NCBI RefSeq assembly: GCF_022605165.1
Contig: NC_063073.1
Location: 682,001 to 746,000 of the forward strand
DNA: 64,000 nucleotides
Origin: Purpureocillium takamizusanense
Taxonomy: Eukaryota; Ascomycota; Sordariomycetes; Hypocreales; Ophiocordycipitaceae
Direction of reading: 5' to 3'
Below, piece after piece: positions 22,995 to 36,251 of this stretch; the stretch's first letter is position 1, and each line of letters begins with the position of its first letter. The notes beneath the pieces were generated by a model. It had not been told where the DNA came from, did not search any database, and was given only the letters and a program-made list of their open reading frames with translations. A program made the translations under genes and the position numbers.

Positions 22995-24125
22995 ATGTCA
23001 GGCAATGATCCCCCGGCCACAACGGCCGTGACCGGAGGTCAGTTGCAGGCACCGCCGACCGCTGTCGGTGGTGAGACGGAACATGGCAACTCGGCATCGT
23101 CCAACCCTCGTGTCTCATCAATGCCGGCAGCTGATTGCCCACCGAGTTTCAGCGGAGCAAGGCACAAGGCTAAGCGGACGTCCAGAGCCAGATTGATTGC
23201 CTCCTTAACCGGTGCTGATGCCGGTGGAAAGTCAGCGCAACCCTCGGGAAGCACCCTTCGGGCCAGTCCAAACCTTGTTTCAACAAAGCCGGACCTTGGT
23301 AAAGAGGCCAGCAACGCAAATGCTCCGGTAGCTGTCGCCCAAGACTCCACGCCAAGTCTGGTCTCTGACTCCAAATTGCCCGACTGGCAGCCGACACCAC
23401 CTTCATCCACGAGTCAACGCTCCGCAAGCCTATCTCTAGAAGACCAAGAGCTTTGCGCGGGACGCTCCCCCGGCAGGATAAAGCCCTACACCGAAGTGCC
23501 AAAGCCGCCGGAAACCCGTGACTTCGATGCGGCCGCTTTCGATGCCCTGATATACGGGCAACCTTCAGCGTCCAGGCCGCCTCCTGGAGTGTTCCTATCG
23601 CAGGTACAGAGGCCGACTCAATCTTTGAGCGAAGATAACAGGCTTTATATCCATGCTGATCCCAGGGTTCACGGTATGCACAAGCGAGACAAGAAGTGGC
23701 ACGAGGCCAAGGCTTTGGAAATCAAGGAGCGCGGCAACCGCAAGCATTGGTTCGGCAAGGTCGTCGAGAGGAGGCGATGGTTGCAGCGAGTCCATCGTGA
23801 AAAGCAGCTGGCTCGCAAAAAGCGACACCCAGGCACAGCCTCGGACCCAGAGCCGTGGGGCTATAATCGAGTGATTGATTTCGAAGATGTCCCCGAGTCG
23901 AAGCTCCCCGTGGACGTGCTGCGGAACCGTGACTGGTTGAAGGCCTGTGCGTGGTTTCGAGAAAATCGAGAGGGGGCGATACTATCTGAGAAACATGAAG
24001 AGGCAGCGCGAATATTACAGCAGCAGCGCGCCATGGGTGCGAGAATAACCAACAAGCAGACGATCGATTTTTACATGGCCCTAGTGCTGAGTCCTCGTCA
24101 CAGCCAGGATCGAGATGAGGCGTAA
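22995..24125 (+). CDS. Unrecognised basic fungal protein
   Basis: A single exon of 376 residues. I do not recognise a named domain. Residues 1-180 are Ser/Pro/Ala-rich and probably disordered. Residues about 210-370 look folded: NRLYIHADPRVHGMHKRD, KWHEAKALEIKERGNRKHWF, then an Arg/Lys-rich helix (ERRRWLQRVHREKQLARKKR) and PWGYNRVIDFEDVPESKLP. The basic block could act in nuclear localisation or nucleic-acid binding, which is inference only. Codon usage matches the neighbours and the frame is uninterrupted, so it is probably real. A second in-frame Met (43) is possible. It converges on the aconitase gene. Confidence 0.66.
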   Translation: MSGNDPPATTAVTGGQLQAPPTAVGGETEHGNSASSNPRVSSMPAADCPPSFSGARHKAKRTSRARLIASLTGADAGGKSAQPSGSTLRASPNLVSTKPDLGKEASNANAPVAVAQDSTPSLVSDSKLPDWQPTPPSSTSQRSASLSLEDQELCAGRSPGRIKPYTEVPKPPETRDFDAAAFDALIYGQPSASRPPPGVFLSQVQRPTQSLSEDNRLYIHADPRVHGMHKRDKKWHEAKALEIKERGNRKHWFGKVVERRRWLQRVHREKQLARKKRHPGTASDPEPWGYNRVIDFEDVPESKLPVDVLRNRDWLKACAWFRENREGAILSEKHEEAARILQQQRAMGARITNKQTIDFYMALVLSPRHSQDRDEA

Positions 24126-24528
24126 CGAGCGAGCAGACAGGATATGCGCAAGACGAAAAGGTGGTGGCATTTACGACTTCTTATCACGGTTTACGGGCAT
24201 AGCGGGACCGAAGGGCGTTTAGCGATGAGTGATGTGTTGCTGGAAGTACATTAGGCTTCATCTTCAATTAGCTTGGGGCAGAAGAATTTTTGGGTTCTGC
24301 GGTTCTCACCCGGCATATATACACGTTACCACGGCCGGGCTGCAGGTCGACACAAAGTCGATATGGAATTAACAAATATATGACAAATGTATTTTGAGCT
24401 CGTCCATTTCATTGCCAGCCTCTACTACTACCTCTTTTGGGGGGGGAATCGACCAGACGCCTCCGACACAGTGTACAAGAAAAAAAAACACCAACGCTCT
24501 GCTGCCTCATGGGTTTAAAAGCCCCAGC
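24126..24528. other. Intergenic, convergent 3' ends
   Basis: 403 bp between convergent stop codons, comparatively AT-rich with A and G homopolymer runs (24438-24445, 24479-24488). It fits 3' UTR sequence. Confidence 0.6.
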
Positions 24529-27043
24529 TCAAATACCCTTGGACAGCAGGTTGAGGGCGCTACCGGCGAGGATGAAGCCGGCCTGGTCCTTGGTGACGGC
24601 ATGTTTGGTGGGGATGAGCACCTCGTCAGCGCCAGCGCGCTTGACGCGGAGGAAGACTTCGCCCGTGCCGCCGTTCTGCAGCATCTCGTAGAGCCCGACG
24701 GTGCTGACCTCGTCGCCGGCCGAGATCTTGTCGTAGTCGGCCTCGTCGGCAAAGGTCAGGGGCACGACGCCCTGCTTCTTGAGGTTGGTCTCGTGAATGC
24801 GGGCAAAGGACTTGGTCAGGACGACGCGGGCGCCGAGGTAGCGGGGCTGGAGGGCGGCGTGCTCGCGGGCGGAGCCCTCGCCGTAGTTGTGCTCGGCGAC
24901 GACGAGCCACTCCTGGCCGCGCTCCTTCCAGAGGGCGCCGAGGTCGGGGATGGTGTGCCGGGATCCGTCGAGGTCGTACGCGGCGTTGACCTCGCCCGTC
25001 TCGGCGTTGACGGCCGTGTTAAGCGTGTTGGTGCTGATGTTGGGCAGGTGGCCCTTGTACTTGAGCCAGGGCCCGGCGGCCGAGATGGTGTCGGTGGTGC
25101 ACTTGCCCGTGACCTTGACGAGGACGCGGAGCCCGGTGAGGTCGGACTGCGGGAAGGGCGCAAAGGGCTCGAGGAAGGCGAGGCGCTCTGACGAGGGTGA
25201 GATAGCAACCTCGATGCTGGGGTCGGCCTCTTGCGACAGGACGCCGAGCGAGGCGACGCCAGACTCAAAGGGCGTCTCGGGGCCCTCGAGGCCGTGGGGC
25301 GCGGAGAAGCGGAACTCCTTGCCGTCGGGCGTCTTGAGCGCGTCCTTCATGGGGTTGAAGGTTGTCGAACCGGCAAACGCCATGGCCGTGACGATCTCAG
25401 GCGACGCGAGGAAGTTCATGGTCTCGGGGTTGCCGTCGTTGCGGCCGCGGAAGTTTCGGTTGTACGAGGTCAGGATGGCGTTGGAGGTGCCCTTTTCGAC
25501 GCCGTCGTGCCGCTTCCACTGGCCGATGCAGGGGCCGCAAGCGTTGGACAGCACGATGCCGCCAGCGCCCGCAAAGGTCTCGAGCGTCCCGTCGCGCTCG
25601 AGCGTCGCGCGGATCTGCTCGCTGCCGGGGGTGATGTAGAAATCGGCCGCCGGCTTGAGCCCAGCACTTGCGGCCTCCTTGAGTAGGCTCTCGACGCGCG
25701 TCATGTCCTCGTACGAGCTGTTGGTGCAGCTGCCGATGAGGCCGGCCGACAGCTTCTCGGGCCACTTCTGGTCCTTTACGACGTCCTTAAACTTGGACAG
25801 GGGCGTGGCCAGGTCCGGGGTGAAGGGTCCGTTGATGTGCGGCTCGAGCTCCGAGAGGTTGATCTTGATGACCTGGTCGTACTCGGCGCCCTCGTCGGCC
25901 CGGAAGCGGAACTTGGCGTCCTCGGACGTGCCCGCCCCGGGGAAGCTCTGCAGCGCCTCGGCGTTGGCGACGGCCTGGCTCCGCCGGGTGGAATGGAGAT
26001 ACCGCGCCGACGCCGCCGTGTATGGGAAGATGGACGTCGTCGCGCCAACCTCGGCTCCCATATTACACACCGTAGACATGCCCGTCAAGCTCAGCGTGTC
26101 GACGCCGGGTCCGAAGTACTCGATGATGGAGCCCGTGCCACCGCGGACGGTGAGCTCGCCGGCCAGACGCAGAATGATGTCTTTGGGGGCCACCCAGTCG
26201 TTGAGCTTGCCCGTCAGCTCGACACCAAGCACCTTGGGCGCCTTGAGTTCCCAAGGCGCGCCGACGAGAGCCTCGACCGCGTCTGCACCGCCGACTCCGA
26301 TGGTGATGTTGCACATGCCCGATGCGCCGGGTGAGTGGCTGTCGGTCCCCAGCATCATAAGGCCCGGGAGCGCGTAGTTCTCGAGGACGGTCTGGTGGAT
26401 AATTCCCGCGCCGGGCGGCCAAAAGTCCATGCCAAACTTGCGCGCAGCCGACTCCAAAAAGTCAAACACCTCCTTGTTCGTCTCGATGCCGGCCGAGAGA
26501 TCGCTGTCGGCGCCCTTGGAGCCCACAATCAAGTGATCGCAGTGAATGCTGGCGGGGATGGCCGGCCGCTCCAGGTTGCAGGACATGAACTGCAGCAGCG
26601 CCATCTGTGCGGACGCGTCCTGCATGTTGACGCGGTCGGGCTTGAGCCGCAGGTTCGCCTTGCCGCGGATGCTGCGTCCATTGTCCGTGTTGCTCAGCAG
26701 CGACTCCTCGACGTTGTCGAGGTGGCTGTAGAGGATCTTCTCAGCCAGCGTCAGCCGCTGAGCACCGAGGACGCGCCGCACTTCCGTGTACTTGTTGAAG
26801 AGCCGCTCATACGTCGGCGGCAGCGACCCGACGCTCGAGAAGTGTCGTGCCGCGGTCGCGCTGAGCGCACGAGGGACGCCGGCGCCGAGGCCGGAACCGG
26901 CGACGCTGCTGGCGCGTCGGAGGATGCTCTGCAGCAGAGGGTTGTCAGTGCATCAACTTCTCCATACAGTACAGACAGATGGGCAAAGGGGAACTCACCG
27001 TCATGGCGCCTCCAGAGCGTCGGGCCAGTTCAATCGGGGCCAT
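24529..27043 (-). CDS. aco2: Mitochondrial aconitase, Aco2 type
   Basis: Exons 27043-26999 (15 codons) and 26928-24529 encode 814 residues. The first exon plus about 45 residues form an Arg/Ala/Ser-rich presequence (LARRSGGAM, ILRRASSVAG). Aconitase marks are PDRVNMQDASAQMALLQFM, HCDHLIVG, LGTDSHSP, GSCTNSSYED (about residue 413) and SNACGPCIGQW (about 477), supplying the 4Fe-4S cysteines, then the swivel domain with EHNYGEGSAREHAAL. The start LTLAEKILYSHLDNVEES and the PASIHCDHLI wording match yeast Aco2 rather than the main TCA enzyme Aco1. Aco2-type enzymes have been linked to homocitrate dehydration in lysine synthesis as well as citrate isomerisation. The 70-bp intron has GTGAGT and CTGAC signals. 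Confidence 0.88.
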
Positions 27044-27396
27044 GTTGCTGCGCCGAATGCGATGTGATTCATCCAAGATCTCGAGGCGAGGCGAGGAACT
27101 TGTTAATGCGAGGCCCTGGATTGGCCCTTGCTAGTGGCTAATTGGTGGAGGTGGGGCCGATGGTCGGCACCAGACGTCAAAATGTCGCGGCGGCAGAATC
27201 ATTGTGGGAAAGAAAATACGTCCCAAGTACGTAGCATCAAATCATCGTGGTCCAGCGGCTTGGAATCGTGCATGTACATACTTGATGCGTCTCGCCTCTT
27301 CATAGTCATTAAAATCCCACGAGATATGATACACCCGCCTTGCAATCCACAGCCGTCAACGCCTTGTGCGTAACCCTAACCCATGCGACGTCGCAT
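27044..27396. other. Aco2 promoter region / Nup85 3' flank
   Basis: 353 bp between two same-strand genes. It includes a two-unit telomere-like word at 27371-27382. Confidence 0.6.
27371..27382. repeat. TAACCCTAACCC telomere-like word
   Basis: Two exact telomeric hexamers lie 14-25 bp beyond the Nup85 stop codon and 328-339 bp upstream of the aco2 start. Such teloboxes can bind Myb/Tbf1-like factors; here that role is only possible. Confidence 0.6.
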
Positions 27397-30300
27397 CTAA
27401 AAGACAGCCACCCCGTCCGCCTCTGCGAGCCACAGGGCAGACAGATCCCGGGAGAGCCCCAGCCGCAGCTTGCGCAGCACATCCTCTCCCTTGGTGTTGG
27501 CCGCCCATCCTTTCCTCCAGTCCCACCCCCGCTGCACTTTGCCTCCAGCCACCGACTTGTGGAGGTGGCTCACCAGCATTGAGCTTCCGCTCATAACATA
27601 ACTGCTTCCGCTCAACGAGCTCGTCGACTTCTTCATGAGGTCTGCCGGCGTGGATCCCTTGAGCCCCTGCCCCGAAGACAGCACCAGGCTGAAGAACTCG
27701 TCGCACGTCTCGTAGATGCGCGACCCAACGGTCTGGATGTCTTCGATGGCCTTGAGCAAGATGTCGATATGCTCCAGGGAGACGAGTGACGGCGACTGCT
27801 GGACAAAGACGGTGGCTTCACCCAGTAGCGCGAGCAGGAAGTCTTCGCTCACGACAGCGTCTCGGCTCTCATCGTAAAGCCCGCCGCGAATGTTGTCATC
27901 CGAACTCGAGATGACGGCGACAAGTGCAAAGGCGGCTTGTTTCTTGAGCGTCATAGCCTTGCTAGGAGACTTTTCTTGAGCAGCACTGTCTCTGAGCTCA
28001 TAAAACTTGCGGAGCGTGGCGTAGCCGCTGAGCGTCCGCCCCAGCAGCTGGGCCGCCTCAATGTCCTGCTGCGCTCGCCTTTCCAGGGTTTCCGTGCGCT
28101 TTCGAAGCAGGTTCTTGAGTTCCTCATCCAGGTCCTTTTCCGGCGGGTACGCTGTCGATTGCACCAATGAGTATGACATGAGGAGGTTGAGGACGTCGCG
28201 GACCCGATCCGTGCGATGAGCCAAGGCGTAGTACCAAAGAGCTTCACCATATCTGTGAGATTCCTTGGACAGAATGTCGGCGAATGTCTATGTTGTTCCA
28301 CGTTAGCTTTCGCTTCAGATTGTGCAGAGCATCACATACCTCTGCTGTTTCTTCGGCAAAGGTCACCATGCCGAGATCGTTGAGGATCCGCCACATCTTA
28401 TCCACCGTCTGGCTCGAGTGTTCATCAAGCGTCGCGAGCAGGTCTCTCAGGAGCTCGCCCACCGTCTCCTCCGACTTTTGCGTCTGATCCATGCGTCCAA
28501 GGACCTGGATGGCCATCTCCCATCCATCGCGTGTCGAAGACAGATGCTCGATACCGGCCAGTTCCCTCGCATATAATACCATAGTTGTGTCCTTGATACC
28601 CTCGATATCGTCGGTCGAGGGCGGCAAGACGCCCAAAAGGGCCAGGTCGTCCATGTCGAGCGTGTCCAGGGGCAATGGCTTCGAGTTCTGCGTCGCGGGG
28701 AGCCACTGGCCAAGCGATGCAATCTCAGCCACAGAAGTGGCTATGGGAAGTGACCACATCCTCAGGCATCCAACGACCGCGTTGACGTTTCCCTCAAACG
28801 CGGATGCTATGGCGACCTCGACGGGGTTGATGGTGTTTGGGTTCATATCGGAATGCAGTACTGTGTGAAAGGCAGAGCTGAGCCGTTCAAAGTAATCGCT
28901 GGCGCTTGTGAAGCGGGAGGCGGACGCGCCAAAACTAGATCTCAAGTTCTTCCGCTGGCCGTCATCCCACCAGCCGAACAGGCCAACAGTCGCCTCGCAC
29001 CAGTCTTGCGCCGTGTCCAGGATTGAGTCTTGGTTGCCGAGAAGAATGCCATACACAACCTGCAGATTTTCGTAGATTTCCCACGGAATCTTGCTCGAGG
29101 CCTTTCTGGCCATGGTCGTTATGGACGTTGCGCCTGCCAAGCCAGAGCCCGCGCCTTGAGCGCCTCCGCCTTCTGCAAGGAGAGTGAGGCGGTCCAAGGA
29201 GCCCCTGGCTTGTACTCGGAAGAGCGTCCAATTGCTGCTCCAGATGTCCCAGTCGGACCTCATTGCCGGGCACTGCTCCAGTATGTCGCACGTCGCGTCC
29301 ACAACCCGGCGAGTGTTCTCGAGGGCGGGATCTTCGTAGGCGAATAGACCGTTAGGCTCTCGGCGTACATGTTCCCAGCCGGCGTTCTTGAGCAGCTGTA
29401 ACGCGCCACTAACGTCGCCACGAAGAAGGGCAGACCGTAACGTCTGCCAGTAAAGGCTGTGGGACGCCGGACTGGGCTTGTACCGGTTGATTTCTCGAAC
29501 CTGGTCCGGGTACAGGTTGTGGCTGGTCTGGAGCCAGTCGAAGAGGATCTCGGGCAGCGGCGGCGTCTTTTCCTCTTCGGTATTCTCCTCGAACCTCGTG
29601 TGGTGCATGCGCAAGATCAGATGCGCAACATACGCGGCCTTCTCAAACGGCTCAGCCTGCGAACCGGGGCCGATTGTGACAAAGTCCTCGCCCTCTGGCT
29701 GCGGTAGGCCCTCGACGTAATCATTCCACAGCTTGACGAGACGGCAAGTGATGTTGGCAAGGGAGTTGTCCATCTTCTCTGTATCGTCCTCGGTTCCAAC
29801 GCCTTCGTCATAAAGTCGACACACCAGGTCTTCTGTTTTGAGAATTACTCCCGGAGTCTCTGTCAGATGCGCCGGCTCTTGGTTCGCGTAAAACTCTCTG
29901 GCAATCGATGCAAACTGAAACTCGCGTATGGAGCCACCAACTCGCGCAGACGAGCGACGAAAGATGTCTTCGGCTTCCTTGCGAACGCGGTCTGTTGCCG
30001 CCGGGGTTTGAAGCATCAACAGATCGTCCCCCTCTCCAATTATGGGCTGTCCGTACGGTCGGTCGTCATGTCGCATGTTGAGGAACATGTCGCCGTCGTC
30101 AGACGCCTCTTCCGAAGAAGCCTCCTCTGACTCAGGCTCTTCCTCATCATCGTACTCCTCGCCTTCGGCGTCGATGTCGCGCTCGATAATCTGGTCCATC
30201 GCCGCGTCTATATCCTGCATCTCTGCATGATTTTTTGAGCGTCCGGATGGGCGAAACAAACTGCCGGGATGTGGAGGCAGCTCTTCGCCGGAGGCGTCCT

Positions 30301-30715
30301 CGTCCTCGGCCTCATCTTCCTCAATGTCATCTTCGTCGGCGGTGAATTGCCTGCTCAGGCCCGAGGGTTGCCTCGTGCCCCGCAAGGAGCGGCCCAGAGA
30401 CGCCGAGGTGTCGCTTCGACCAAACAGGTTCCTCCCCGAGCTCTGAGACTGGGCCCCGAAGCCAAACGGCTTGCTCCCGGTTCCGCCCACGCCTCGCATG
30501 ATGGAGCTGCCCAAATACGACTCCGAAGGCGCACCAGCGGGTGTGAAGGAAGCGGTGGAGGACGGAGGCGGCGGGCCAGCAGGCGTCGTCGACGGGTTGT
30601 CGGCCAAGAAGGAGAAGCCCGTCACATTGTGCGATCGCCGATCGGGCGTCGAGGGCGCCGCGTGGGCATCCGGGCTCGCGGGAGGGCTCGACTCGACGAT
30701 GAATCGATGCGCCAT
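27397..30715 (-). CDS. nup85: Nucleoporin Nup85-like
   Basis: Exons 30715-28340 and 28287-27397 give 1088 residues. The 52-bp intron has a GTATGT donor and a GCTAAC branch and joins EETAE to TFADILSKESHRYGEALWYYAL. Residues 1-240 are disordered: Ser/Pro-rich with scattered FGF/FG-type words (SKPFGFGAQS), then strongly acidic (DEDDIEEDEAEDEDASGEE). The rest is all-helical, as expected for the Y-complex scaffold nucleoporin Nup85 (ACE1-type), with EIYENLQVVYGILLGN and the W-rich WSSNWTLFRVQARG. It would act in the nuclear pore outer ring. The name rests on overall layout and length, so a related Y-complex member is the main alternative. Confidence 0.78.
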
Positions 30716-31651
30716 TGTGAGATTGGCCGAGCCTAGTCGGACAGCAGATGTGGCGGGACCGAGCGCTACATGTAAGACGATGATGGGGATGCGGAACGGT
30801 GTTTCCAGAAGCTGCAGCACAAAGCACGCGTCTCGAGGCTGCCCAGATATTTTTGAGCTGTCGCGCCCGTTGCCGTGGTTTTGCCGTTGGGGGCGGGCCC
30901 CACTGCAGCTCTCTGCAGGGGGCCCCGGGGGGGCTCCAATTAGGCTACGACTCCCTGGAATTCGGGCTTTCAATTGGAGGGGCAGCAGCTGGCGGCTGGA
31001 TCCGACAGCGACGGGAAGAGCGATGGAAGCCACTGGCAGACAGAACTGCCGACCCCGGAACGCTACCATGGAGGTCACCTGCATCGGCCAGCCATTCTGT
31101 GGACGGATGGCATGAGGTACAGCAAGAGCCCAACACCACTTGGTGCAGATCGGGCAGGATGGAGCGGTGGTTGGCCGGCTGTTACGTGTACTACTGTACG
31201 AAGTATGTACGTGTGTGCGTCTGTGAGCGCCGGCTGGCAGCGACAGGCCGAAGCAGGAGGCCGAATCCCGAGCCCCCGAGGAGGGAGAGCGCCATGAATG
31301 GATGTCATTCAGTCACGCCGACGGTTGACTGCCTGAAACGCGGTGTTGGCGAGCTGGAGCGCTGTGGCCGAAGCCATCAAGTGGGCGCGCACCGTCGCTG
31401 GGCGCGGCGGCTCCACAGCGGGGTAGATGGACGTGCGGTACGAACCTGGAAGCAGTAGCAGAAGAGCAGCTCCAGCTCCACGCGAACGGCGGCTTCGGCG
31501 ATCGGGGTGTCGTCACGACTGCCAATAAACGCCACGCCCAGTGCGGGCAGCTACCATCAATCTTTCGCACAATAAAACCCACGCTGGACCCTGCACTGTC
31601 AACTTTCTACATTGACGATCCCGTCTTATCTAGCCGTAGCGATTCCTCACG
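30716..31651. other. Intergenic, divergent promoters
   Basis: About 0.94 kb between Nup85 (-) and formaldehyde dehydrogenase (+). It has a GC-rich segment with GGGGCCC and CTGCAG words (30895-31000) and the GTACGAAGTA element at 31196-31205. No gene supported. Confidence 0.55.
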
Positions 31652-33163
<1,512 letters not shown>

Positions 33164-34172
33164 ACTTAGTAGGCATGAGTTTGAAGATGCAGAGGGGAAA
33201 ATTGAAGTCGTGGGGTCTTATATGCTTGGGCGTCGACCTTGATGGCCACCACCTCCGCGTCGCGCCAATGACAATGAGCACCGTGCCTCGCCCCAAAGCC
33301 ACAGCAGCAACACACTACCCGATGCGCGGCGTGCACCGAGCATGGCCGATTCTAACGAGAGAAGATTGAACGTCACGATGACGCCCTACAGCTAACGCAG
33401 TCCGACTCATGTGCTCAAGCCGCCGGATCTCCTACCAGTCAGCCATCCAGTCCCGTGGTGTCTGCAACCAAGTCATGGCCAGTCGAAAGGATGGACCATG
33501 TGAGCACACCGGCAAGACAGTTGCCGACTATCGAGTCTATGCTAGCCAAAGGTGTGCCATATTCAGCTCCCAGGAGCACATCTCGTAAGCCACAGACAAC
33601 GGCCAGGGTTTAAAGCCGCCGCTGTTGTGCGACGTCGTATGCATCGCATGACGACTTGCGGAGAACTCCTATTCATCCTTTGCAATTCCTCTATTCGCAT
33701 CACAGGCTGACCTTTCTGTACGGCACGAAGTATCTTGTAGGTTTAGGCATTCTCAAATAGCGACTCGGATGAGCCTCGGCGTACCTTGAGTGGCCGGCGG
33801 GACGGCGCGCTGTGGCAAGAACTGAAAACCATCGCGGCCCGCGGGCTATGAAAGACTATAGAACAGCGACTGCGCTGGCTCTTGGTTTTGACCGTCCGGC
33901 TCACGATGCAAGCGGGCCCATCGGGGCATGTCTTGGGCAAATAGAGACATGGCTGTTGGCGAATAGTAGTTGTCTATGACGTTACGAAGCTGAACGGGTT
34001 ATATGATTTCACGTTACACACGCTCTCCACCATGTAGATGAGTGTTGACAAGCATCACGCCTCCGCGTGAGCAGTCGGTGTATATAAACCGAGTGTTGAC
34101 GCAGAGACGGGTGGTAATATCTGGGGCGACTATGGCATCTGCAAACGAAAATCAAGTGCAACTCTGACAACG
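33164..34172. other. Intergenic / P450 promoter
   Basis: About 1 kb with no supported gene. A GTACGGCACGAAGTA word lies at 33719-33733 and a TATA box near the right end. Confidence 0.55.
34081..34088 (+). promoter_or_regulatory. TATA box of the P450 gene
   Basis: TATATAAA lies 92 bp upstream of the P450 ATG, a good match in sequence and distance. Confidence 0.6.
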
Positions 34173-35901
34173 ATGATTGACAACAACAGGCTTGCCCGCT
34201 TGTGGCTCATGCTCGGCGTCCTTGTGGCGCTACTTCTGCTCAATGTCCGTGTTCCTTGGGAACGAAAGAAAGCCTTGTGTCTTTGTTTTTCGAGTATTGC
34301 TAGCTTACACGCACCAGAAAGTATACAAGGTTCTTCGCAGCTCGACGTCGCGGCTGCCAGGGCCGTGGCATACGAAGTGGACGAGCGCCGTGGGCGTCTA
34401 TCAGCTTCTCAGGGGGACGCGAACCGAGTGGATTCACAGCCTGCACCAGCGCTACGGCGGGTTTTGTCTTCGAATCTGGAGTGCCGGTCTGAGTATTGGC
34501 TGACAGTAGCCGTAGGCCGCATTGTCCGCATGGGCCCGAACGAGGTGGGCATTTGTGACGTGGACGCGCTCAAGATCATCTACTCGGCACGGCACACGTT
34601 TCTCAAGCCGATTTGGTACCGGCATCTCACACCGCTCGGCCACGAGAGTCTCTTCAGCACAAGCAATGTAGAGTTTCATAAGAGGCACCGCCGGCTCCTC
34701 GGCGCGCCCCTCTCGGAGACGTCCATTCGTGCGTACAGGCCGCTGGTGGATTCCCGGTGCAAGCTGGCCATCCAAAAGGCCAGGGAGGAAATGAGGTCCA
34801 AGGGCGCGGCGGACATGTACAAATGGTGGCTGCTGTTCGCGACGGACGTCATTGCCGAATTGTCCTTTGGAGAGTCGTTCAACACTCTGGAGCATGGAGA
34901 GGTGAGCTGTTGCCAACAGATTAGGCGCCGCTCGCCATGGCTGACGATGCCAGAAAAACGAATACATTCGCATGTTGGAAGAGGCAGGACGACACGGCTT
35001 TGTTCGCGCCACGCTTCCGCTCCTCATTTCTATCTCTGACAAGGTTCCGCTGCCTTATTTTAGCAAAAGCTTAGAACACGCCGTCACCGCGACGCGGTAC
35101 GCCGCTGAGGCGCTCAGCCAATACAAGAAGGCGGTCGAGGCGACGCCCGAGGTGGCGCATCAGACACTCTTCGCCAACCTACTCAAGGCCAAGGACGCCG
35201 ACACTCTCACCTTTGAGGAGATGCGCAACGATGCCGAGCTTTACATCATCGCCGGCAGCGACACCGCGGCCAGTACGCTCACCTACCTCGTGTTGGCCGT
35301 GTGCCGCCACCCCCCCGTCCGGTCTGCCCTGCTCAAGGAGCTGCAGCTCTTGTCCGATGATTTTGACGATCAGGACCTCAATAACCTACCCTACCTAGGC
35401 CAGGTCATCAACGAGGTGCTTCGTCTCTACCCCGCGGCGCCGGCGAGCTTGCCCCGCCAGGTGCCGGCAGGCGGCGCCGAGCTCTGCGACTATACCTTGG
35501 ACGAGGGTGTGCTTGTCTGCGCGCAGGCGTATTCTACGAACAAGGACCCAGACATCTTTCCAGAGCCACTTTCCTTTGATCCCTCAAGGTGGGCATCGCC
35601 GACACAGGCCATGAAGGACGCGTTCATGAGCTTCGGCAAGGGAGCTCGAGGTATGTAATCAAGGCAAGGCCCCATCGTGACGAGATGACAAGCTGATGTA
35701 TATGCAGTGTGCATCGGGCTACACCTAGCCCATCTCGAGATCCGGCTCGCAACGGCCCGGTTCTTCCTGGCGTTTCCAGATGCAACAATGGCGTCGGTGG
35801 ACGGCATGACTGACGAGGATATGGAGCAGAGCAACCAATTCATGCTGTCGCCCAAAGGAGGAAGGTGCCTCATGTTTTCCGCTGTCGGCGCATCGGCCTA
35901 G
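34173..35901 (+). CDS. Cytochrome P450 monooxygenase
   Basis: Five exons: 34173-34244, 34318-34465, 34516-34901, 34954-35650 and 35708-35901; 498 residues. An N-terminal membrane anchor (LWLMLGVLVALLLLN) precedes a Pro-rich hinge (RLPGPWHTKW). Catalytic marks are AGSDTAAS in the I-helix, NEVLRLYP (ExxR), FDPSRW (PERF region) and FGKGARVCIGLHLAHLE, where Cys436 is the heme thiolate ligand. The last intron splits the heme loop between GAR and VCIG. Introns 1 and 2 have weak donors (GTCCGT, GTCTTC), so residues 24-75 are uncertain. It resembles fungal CYP families acting on benzoate-like or polyketide substrates, but no biosynthetic partners lie next to it. Confidence 0.85.
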
Positions 35902-36251
35902 CCACAGGGATGACTGAGTGAGGACAAATCGACGATTTTGATACCGATCGTTCGTTTACGTTGGTAGCTCCCCAGAATGCAAAACAAGCTTGCCCTAAGG
36001 CGTGAGATGCTGCGGAGAGTGAATGCATGACCGCCAGCGGTGTCAGCCAAAGTTTCGGCCCCCACCAGAGATGCCGCCGGCAGATTGGACACAGACCGAC
36101 ATTAGTGCTCGCCCGTCCAGCCTATCAGCGGACCCCTATTAGCCATCTCGGGAAGTCGCGTCGCGTTGCTTCGTAATGATGGCATTTCCATTTCGTCGTC
36201 CAAGGAGGCTGCTCCGAACCCGCAAAACCACAACCACAGACAGCCCACGCA
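35902..36251. other. Intergenic
   Basis: 350 bp between P450 and endonuclease III genes on the same strand; no feature recognised beyond likely 3' UTR and promoter. Confidence 0.55.

Noticed and set aside
22427..23008. 193-codon plus-strand frame just before the basic protein
   Set aside because: Overlaps the start of the next gene in another frame and has no gene-like sequence; likely promoter and 5' UTR.
24394..27141. Plus-strand open frames of about 265, 250, 240 and 268 codons
   Set aside because: All overlap the aconitase gene in antisense; the minus strand has a complete, strongly conserved protein.
30269..31115. Plus-strand frames opposite the Nup85 N-terminus
   Set aside because: Antisense of the disordered acidic region of Nup85; no independent support.
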